Below are positions 57,773 through 64,000 of a stretch of DNA of 64,000 nt, one piece after another. Under the pieces are notes generated by a model that was not told where the DNA came from, did no database searches, and saw nothing but the letters and a program-made list of their open reading frames with translations. Position numbers and translations under genes: made by a program. The stretch is from Zygaena filipendulae (Eukaryota; Arthropoda; Insecta; Lepidoptera; Zygaenidae), in assembly GCA_907165275.2 (NCBI GenBank), contig OU015653.1:8214001-8278000 (forward strand), read 5' to 3'. Position 1 is the first letter of the stretch; the number at the start of each line of letters is the position of its first letter.

Positions 57773-57965
57773 ATATATTTATATGGGATTACAAAGTTAT
57801 TTGTGCAGTTGGTACATATAACTGCATATATAACTTTGTAATTCCATACATTTATATGGGATTACAAAGTTATTTGTGCAGTTGGTACATATAACTGCAT
57901 ATGTAACTTTGTAATTCCATACATTTATATGGGATTACAAAGTTATTTATGCAGTTGGTGTATCT
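57773..57965. repeat. 73-bp tandem repeat whose units are hairpins
   Basis: About 2.6 copies with starts at 57781, 57854 and 57927 (ATATGGGATTACAAAG). Within each unit, GGATTACAAAGTTAT and TGCAGTT pair with the downstream AACTGCA and ATAACTTTGTAATTCC, giving a stem of about 22-25 bp with a short loop. Confidence 0.85.
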
Positions 57966-58689
57966 AGAAAACTGTACCGAAATTGCAAAATATTTCAATT
58001 TTTCCTTGATTTATACAATAAACACTAATTGTATTCTAAATTTCAAACTTCTATGTCTGCTAGAAGTGCCTTAGAGTTTTGATGATCGGTCAGTGAGTGA
58101 GTGAGTGACCTACAAAATTAAGAAACTTTGACTAGTTATAATTCTTAAACTACTGGTTCAAATCGAATGAAATTTAAATTATACCGTCTTTATACAATAC
58201 CTGCTTGTTTACTAAAAATTCAGGCTTCTAGTTTTATCCACAACGAAGTTATAGGGGGTCGAAAATGGCCTGAATTGCTTCGAGAAAAGGATAGTACGGC
58301 CGTGCCGCTTTTGTTGCTCGACTTGGCGGGGGCACTGCCGTGCCCCCAGATTAGCAACCTGTAAACAAAAGGTTGGTACCTATATGTACCTATTTACAAT
58401 GTTTAAGTCACCTGGATAATTCTAAGCTTCTTTATTCCCAAGGGACTCGTGCATTACCGCGAGATACTGCCATAAAATGCATTTATAATAACCCTGTTGA
58501 ATATTTTGCTTGGATTTTTCCAAGTAGGTACATTACAATAAACTGGGAAGCACAGCTACCTACTGGTGCTTGGTAAAAACACGATTCATGAGTCATGACG
58601 GACCAGAAAGATTAATTTATTTAAAATTAAGAGAGAGTGTCAGTGAAACGTAAGTTGTGCATATTTTTCTACTCTTACTTAATACATAA

Positions 58690-58992
58690 ATTATGAATGC
58701 GAAAGTGAGTTTGTTTGTTTGTTATGCTTTCATGGCTAAACGGCTCAACCGATCACCACGTAATTTTGCATACACGTTGTTAGAGGTACAGAAAAGGAAA
58801 TTAGCTACTTTTATCCCGGAATTTCTAAATTAAAGTGGAAGAAATTAAATTAAATTTTGCATACTACTAACACGTTTTCAGATAAAACGTTTCACATTTC
58901 ACGATAAAAGTATATAAAAGTACTTTTATCTCGGAATACCCGCGGAATCTGCGAAACTAACGCGGGTGAATCCGCGGTGAACAGCTAGTCTA
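58690..58992 (+). repeat. SINE-like repeat with internal duplication
   Basis: GAATGCGAAAGTGAGTTTG head, AACCGATCACCACGTAATTT, two Tyr-less TTTTATC(C/T)CGGAAT blocks, and GAATCCGCGGTGAACAGCTA tail. Confidence 0.65.
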
Positions 58993-59118
58993 TATCTAAA
59001 TGTAGAGTAAAATACTGCAGACTCTATATTAATTTCAACCAGGTAAAATTTGTTTGCATGTAGCGTTTTCTCTGGAACTGTAGAACCATCTTAATTTTTT
59101 TTTCTTGACCATTTCTAT

Positions 59119-59320
59119 GTAACATGTGGTAAATTAGCTGCTATATTAATTTACAGGGCTGAAAGTTTATGTTATATCAAACAAGATAAGCGAAAAAATA
59201 ATATTATAAGTTCGGTAGTTTTTCATAATATGAGGAGTTTTCATTTCGTCTGAGAATATGAGGAAAATAAATTCAATAAAAAAACATTACAATTGCATTC
59301 ACAATGATACATGTAGCTCA
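59119..59320. mobile_element. MITE (AACATGTGGTAAAATT family), partial copy
   Basis: Starts AACATGTGGTAAATTAGCTG and shares TTACAGGGCTGAAAGTTTAT and GAGGAAAATAAATTCAATAA with the other two copies. The right terminus is lost. Confidence 0.6.
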
Positions 59321-59399
59321 TTAATGGTGGAACAGCTAGTCTACAATAATAACGGTGATAATGCCAGGACACAGTACCTACCAGTGGCGAAGGTACCAT

Positions 59400-59535
59400 A
59401 GAAGCCGATTCCCACCGGCTTCCCTTCAGACATTGAGAACCCGTAATTGAGAACGTTGTCAGGGAAGGACTTTTTATACCGGAATTCCCGCGGGAACTCC
59501 GGATCTTATCGCAGGTGAAACCGCTGGGAACAGTT
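59400..59535 (+). repeat. SINE-like repeat, truncated
   Basis: ATACCGGAATTCCCGCGGGA, then CGCAGGTGAAACCGCTGGGA and ACAGTTA. Confidence 0.6.
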
Positions 59536-60420
59536 AATAGTTTAATAAGTTGAAATTAAAGTAGATATCCGGCTTCCCTCTCTCAATTTCGCCACTGGTA
59601 CCTACCACCCGGACGGAAACCATACTATTATAATACCTACTATAATTAAAATTAAATAAGTAATTAAAATTCTTGCATCGATTTTTTTTAAATTTAATAT
59701 TTTAAAAATATTACATGACATTATTCTTTCTAGCAGTTGGCGGTAGCTTCACTATTGTTATCGCCGTAAGTGCCAAATCACAGAAGTTTTTGCGCGTTTG
59801 GTTTTTAACTTTAACTTTACCTTGATAATACTTACCCTTAAAAGATTGACTATACGTGAGAATATTAAATTGTTTAATATGCTATGAAATTTAATAAAGT
59901 TTAAGCTATACCTAATGGCGAATTCGGATATTTGATCAATTTCACCTGGTATGCAGCGCTAAATTGAAAGTGTGTTCCAAATCAACTCACAAGCAATGTT
60001 AATTAAGTAATGGCTCCATCGGGAGGCACCGCGAAGGGTTCGCCTAATTAATTAATGACCATTCATCCCTCCTGATAACTTTGATATGATGTTTTAAAGC
60101 CGCCTTGAAAGTTATTTTCACGTTTCACTAATGTTTCAAGAGTGGACATATACGATGTACGGAGTAAATTAATTAAAATCGGATCAGTGGAAAGTGAACT
60201 CAAGCTTATGTACCTAAGTGTTCTGATTTAAGTAAAATGATCTACTATACTACGTTACGTGTACTGGCACGACCACGTGTTAAGTCCTTTTGACAAGCTT
60301 TTATTTAACTTGCAATGTTCGTAGTATGTCCGCACCTTTCATCATTTGCAAGTTATTTTTAACTTCTTCAGATGTGGCGTACACGCAAGTTCGGTTAAAC
60401 TAACAATGCAATATTATGAT
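59536..60420. other. Gene-free stretch with TAATTAATTAAT motif
   Basis: No gene recognised. CGCCTAATTAATTAATGACC near 60040 is a string of homeodomain-type cores inside less repetitive DNA; any regulatory role is unproven. Confidence 0.3.
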
Positions 60421-60424
60421 AACA

Positions 60425-60600
60425 TGATGTGTCCCGCGGTTTCACCCGCGTCAGTTTCGCAATTCCCGCAGGAACGATTTTTTTATAAAATAAAAATAGC
60501 CTAAGTTAGGTACTCCTTATAACAGCAGCTATCTGCCAGTGGAAGTTCTGTTACAATTTGTCTAGCCGTTTCAGAGATTCTTTCTTTTTCCGTCCCTAAT
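60425..60600 (-). repeat. SINE-like repeat, reversed
   Basis: TCCCGCGGTTTCACCCGCGT, CAATTCCCGCAGGAAC, then AGTTAGGTACTCCTTATAAC. Confidence 0.65.
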
Positions 60601-60725
60601 CCCGTTATTTGGGGTCAGGTCTCCTCACATTTTTGCGCCAAGAGCACCTATCTTGGGTTGTCGAGTCTGCTCTTTCTATATTGGACCACCATGTCAATGG
60701 CGGGCGGCCTCTACCTTTTATAGAT
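60600..60725. repeat. Fragment of an unidentified dispersed repeat
   Basis: TATTTGGGGTCAGGTCTCCT ... ATGGCGGGCGGCCTCTACC resembles a common lepidopteran dispersed repeat. It interrupts the preceding SINE copy, whose head appears to resume near 60730 (GATTAGACGGAATAAACAGA). Confidence 0.35.
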
Positions 60726-60869
60726 AGATTAGACGGAATAAACAGACATACAGACAAAAATTAAAAAAATGGATTTTTTTAGGTAAGTACCTACTGTATA
60801 TACTTTCATACATATGCATTTAGTGAAAAGTTGTTAATTTAGAATTACAAACAGACACATTTATTTATA

Positions 60870-61040
60870 ACTATAGCTGTGCCCCCGCAGTTTCACCCGC
60901 GGTAATTTCGGAGTTCCCGCAGGAATTTCGGGATAAAAAGTACCCTATGTCCTTTTCTGTAGCCCTGACAAATCCGTTTTTGCGTGATTGAGTAACAAAC
61001 ATCTACACTTTCACATTTATAATATTAGTAGGATAGTAGG
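60870..61040 (-). repeat. SINE-like repeat, reversed
   Basis: GCCCCCGCAGTTTCACCCGC, TTCCCGCAGGAATTTCGGGA, AAAAAGTACCCTATG, and TTTATAATATTAGTAGGATA. Confidence 0.7.
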
Positions 61041-62426
61041 ATTACCTATACGTAGATGGAGCCGGGCTGTAGGAACTAAAAGCGAATATGTTTTGTTGCA
61101 ATGAGTACCTACCTTTCCTTTTACCTTCATATAATAATAATATGATGACGGATGGAGCCAGAAGATTCCGAGTGCAGCAACTCCGTAATGGAAGATCTAC
61201 AAAGATAGTCGTGTAAGGGCTCGATTATTTTGTACCTACCATTACACGTGATAAAACGTGTTTTTTGACTTTTCATTACTCAGTAATAGGTAATTCTCGT
61301 AGCTTTCGTAAAAGATAAAGTAAATATTATTATGTATTATATTGATTCCTACAGTTTCACCTGCGTAGATTTCGGGATCGAGAACTTCGTATTTTACCTA
61401 TGCCTACATAATGTAAGCCTTCTGAAACAAGTTTTGTAATGATAGTGATAAACGCATCAAAAGCCGTCGCGTATTTAAAAATAACTAAGAGAACACACAG
61501 TCAGATAGATGTGGATAGATATAATTTAATTTGCTTTAGATTACCTACTTGCTTATGAATTATAATATTTCTTAATTTTACCGTTATTGTACAGAAATAA
61601 CGTTGTTAATGAAACTGTCCATGAGATTACACGGCATCATTTATCCAAATTATACATTGTTATTACTAAAAACAAAAATATATAGGTAATATCTGCATAA
61701 TTATCCAAATTTATGGATACGGTAACAGCTTTTAAAATAATAGGCAATCTAATTAAGAATGTCGCAATTAATTTATTCCTCGGTGCTTTATGGGAAGGCG
61801 GCGGTGATTGTGTTACGATGAGAGTAATTACATGGCTCGTAAAGTAACTTGTAAACAGTGGGTGGCGGAAGTGACGGCGCGCGGGAGTCTCGCCCGGCGA
61901 CTGGCGGCTATGTCACGAGACATTACCCACCTCTAGCTCGCCGAGAAGTCGAGCTCGAACCAAGGAGTTAAACATTTGTAAAACACAACCGTCAAATTTC
62001 GTACACAAAATACACCGATCTCCGTTCGTCCGGACTTTGATTGTTTTGTAAAAATACTTATAAGTTTTTCAAAACACTCTATATAGGTATATATCTTTAA
62101 AAAAATACCGGTCTTAAAAAAAAATATCTTTTCAACGATACTTCCGATAATCATCTTTTCAATTTTATTACAAAAACGATTCGGTTGAAAAAAACAAACA
62201 ATTTTTTTTGGACTAGGACAGAAATTTTTATTACAAATCCGTTCGATAAGAAATATTAAAGGAGTCGAATTGAGGAAGTGACGACATTGTTATTATCGTC
62301 TCAATTCCGGGCGAGCTCTGAAACAATCTTTGACGTTGCCACTCCAATCGGATGTCGGGCAGTAAAATTCCGTCTGTTATGATATCGAGCATTTTCATCT
62401 GATATAAGATTTTAGTTCAATATCTG
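61041..62426. other. Gene-free stretch
   Basis: No gene recognised. A short decayed SINE tail near 61345-61400 and a GC-rich patch at 61850-61930 (GTGACGGCGCGCGGGAGTCT). Confidence 0.3.
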
Positions 62427-62510
62427 ATAGAGCTTGGAGTATAGCAACACTCCAAGCTCTATGTGTGTGTGTGTGTACCATGTAGCTCTATCTATGTAGA
62501 TAGAGCTATA
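62427..62510. repeat. Two adjacent perfect hairpins around a (GT)n run
   Basis: Stem 1: ATAGAGCTTGGAGT (62427-62440) pairs with 62449-62462 across an 8-nt loop. Then (TG)7. Stem 2: TAGCTCTATCTA pairs with TAGATAGAGCTA (62483-62508). Confidence 0.75.
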
Positions 62511-64000
62511 TCGTAGCTCGATCCATAGATACGACGATAGCTACGATCTTATTGAAATCCATACTGGCCCAGTCACATTAACATAATTATAATTTTGAAC
62601 TTAAATTGTAATTATTGTAATTTAACTTAAATTGTTAAAAACTTATTTGAAATTTGTATTAAATACTTTTTTAGAGCAGACAACAAAAAGGCGTACTCAT
62701 ATGGAATGAATTGTCAGAGCAAAACAATTGGCTGTAGTTAACAAGGCTTGCCCGCTCTCAACTCAAGAGGTCGGAAGCGAAAATTTGGGCTTTTTGTTGT
62801 TTTTTTTTTGTTTTTGTGCTTACTTCTAAAACCAAACGTAATGACCCCGCTCGGCACGCATTTGTTCGCGAACAATCCGAACGGGCCATTTTTCATCTGG
62901 AACAATTGAGGGCGGTACTTGGGGCACAATTGGCAGAGTATTTTGTCAAGTATTGTGTCGTAAGATATTCAAGCACACAACATTGGTAAAACGTGCGCTC
63001 TACACGCCCAAACATGATTAACGATTGACGATTCAGGTATGAGAAACAGTTTCGGGGAAATTTTTGTTTTAATTTTTGAATAATGATGTTTTTGAATTTT
63101 TTGCTGTTGAATGATTTTATTGTAAAATTTAAAATGACTTCTACGATTTTATTACATTGTTTGTTAGTTTAAAATTTAAATTTAGCCAATATAAAGCGTG
63201 TAAAATCTCTGTCACAACGCCAGAGAAGTTTTACATTACCGTGCGTAAAGGTTACACGCTGGCTTTAATTGTTCGGTATTGCTTATTGCTTATATTATTA
63301 ATGATTGGTCGAGGAGCGGAGGTCGTACAAACAGCTATAAAATCTCGCCTCTTATGAATTTCATGGGTGCTGGAGGCAGTACGTCGGAATTTTTCGTTTT
63401 ATTTTATGATGGCGCGCACTGTCGCGAAGAAATATTGGCTCAGCGGAATAGGTCGTAAAGAGAGCCGTTTTCTTTCCACGGGGTTACGCACCGCAACCAC
63501 ATCACCGCCTTCTGCCTACCCTACATTTATTAGTAATCTTTATTTCATAGGACATTGCATTTGTCATTAGGTAGGATAGCTGTAATAGTGACAACTACCG
63601 GTCCAAATAATTTTTCACTACCATCTTTTGCGACAATTAACAGCCATCAATTTGCATGTAAGTATTTTATTGTATCAATACGCTCAGATAACACAAAACC
63701 GGGTTAGCATATTTAAAATGTGTAATTTAAATTAAGGTATTATGATTATAGGGCAGTGATCACTTAAGAGCAATAAGGTCTTCCATAGTTGCCTCGTATT
63801 TTTATAAACTTCTATAGAAGTCATACTTTTTGTTTGTGAATGGATACATTAAAGTTATTTCATTTTATTTCATCATACTTTACTTAAAATTGAAAATTGT
63901 AATATGAAGCAATATAGCTTATAATCTTTCGTTTACTAGCAAAAAAATCTTTTAAGATTAACATCACTAAATTAAAGCAATACATAAAAATAAAACCCTT
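62511..64000. other. Gene-free stretch to window end
   Basis: Several short frames, none with recognisable domains, signal peptides or convincing splice context. No dominant repeat was identified. A gene could begin beyond the window. Confidence 0.3.

Noticed and set aside
57773..57965. Confident microRNA cluster
   Set aside because: Hairpin shape alone is not enough, and the units are tandem and near repeats; kept only as a hypothesis.

Overview
This window is nuclear DNA from an insect, almost certainly a moth or butterfly (Lepidoptera). Genes have GT-AG introns, intergenic DNA is AT-rich, and the sequence is full of short interspersed repeats ending in a GC-rich block (CCGCGGGAACTCC ... 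CGCGGGTGAAACC ... ACAGCTAGT) that is typical of lepidopteran genomes. No bacterial-type operons, tRNA, rRNA or CRISPR arrays were seen. I cannot name the species.

Left third (1-21.1 kb, + strand): one complete gene, the sterol regulatory element-binding protein SREBP. I reconstructed 16 coding exons from 738 to 21000. All intron phases agree, giving 3183 nt and 1060 aa. It has an acidic N-terminus, a bHLH-ZIP with the SREBP-specific tyrosine, two membrane segments flanking a loop with an RxxL site, and the C-terminal regulatory domain. Its introns carry many mobile elements. They include a full-length Ty3/Gypsy LTR retrotransposon (12440-17020, identical LTRs, altered RT active site) and a 776-bp palindromic element ending 73 bp before exon 15.

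Middle (24-28.2 kb): a two-exon centrin gene (+) and an intronless ribose-5-phosphate isomerase gene (-) face each other tail to tail.

28.2-38.6 kb: retroelement debris, an isolated THAP half-exon, and a 6.9-kb element (31615-38529) that I interpret as a P-superfamily DNA transposon. It has imperfect inverted termini beginning CAGGG, dense TCGA clusters just inside both ends, and a multi-exon THAP9/P-type transposase gene broken by one reading-frame shift. Its promoter and start region is tandemly duplicated.

39.9-42.1 kb (-): the last two exons of an unrecognised coiled-coil protein gene, with a decayed pogo-type transposon in the intron between them.

42-64 kb: no convincing gene. The region is packed with SINE copies, LINE 3-prime fragments and several inverted-repeat structures. 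These include a 1.1-kb foldback element whose ends are arrays of about 15-bp CACCGGAAT-type repeats and which is bounded by an 11-bp direct repeat, a near-perfect 567-bp hairpin, and a 73-bp tandem repeat in which each unit folds on itself. The host genes (lipid regulation, centriole/cilium, pentose phosphate pathway) are functionally unrelated. The strongest hunt targets are the P-type element, the foldback element and the long hairpins.
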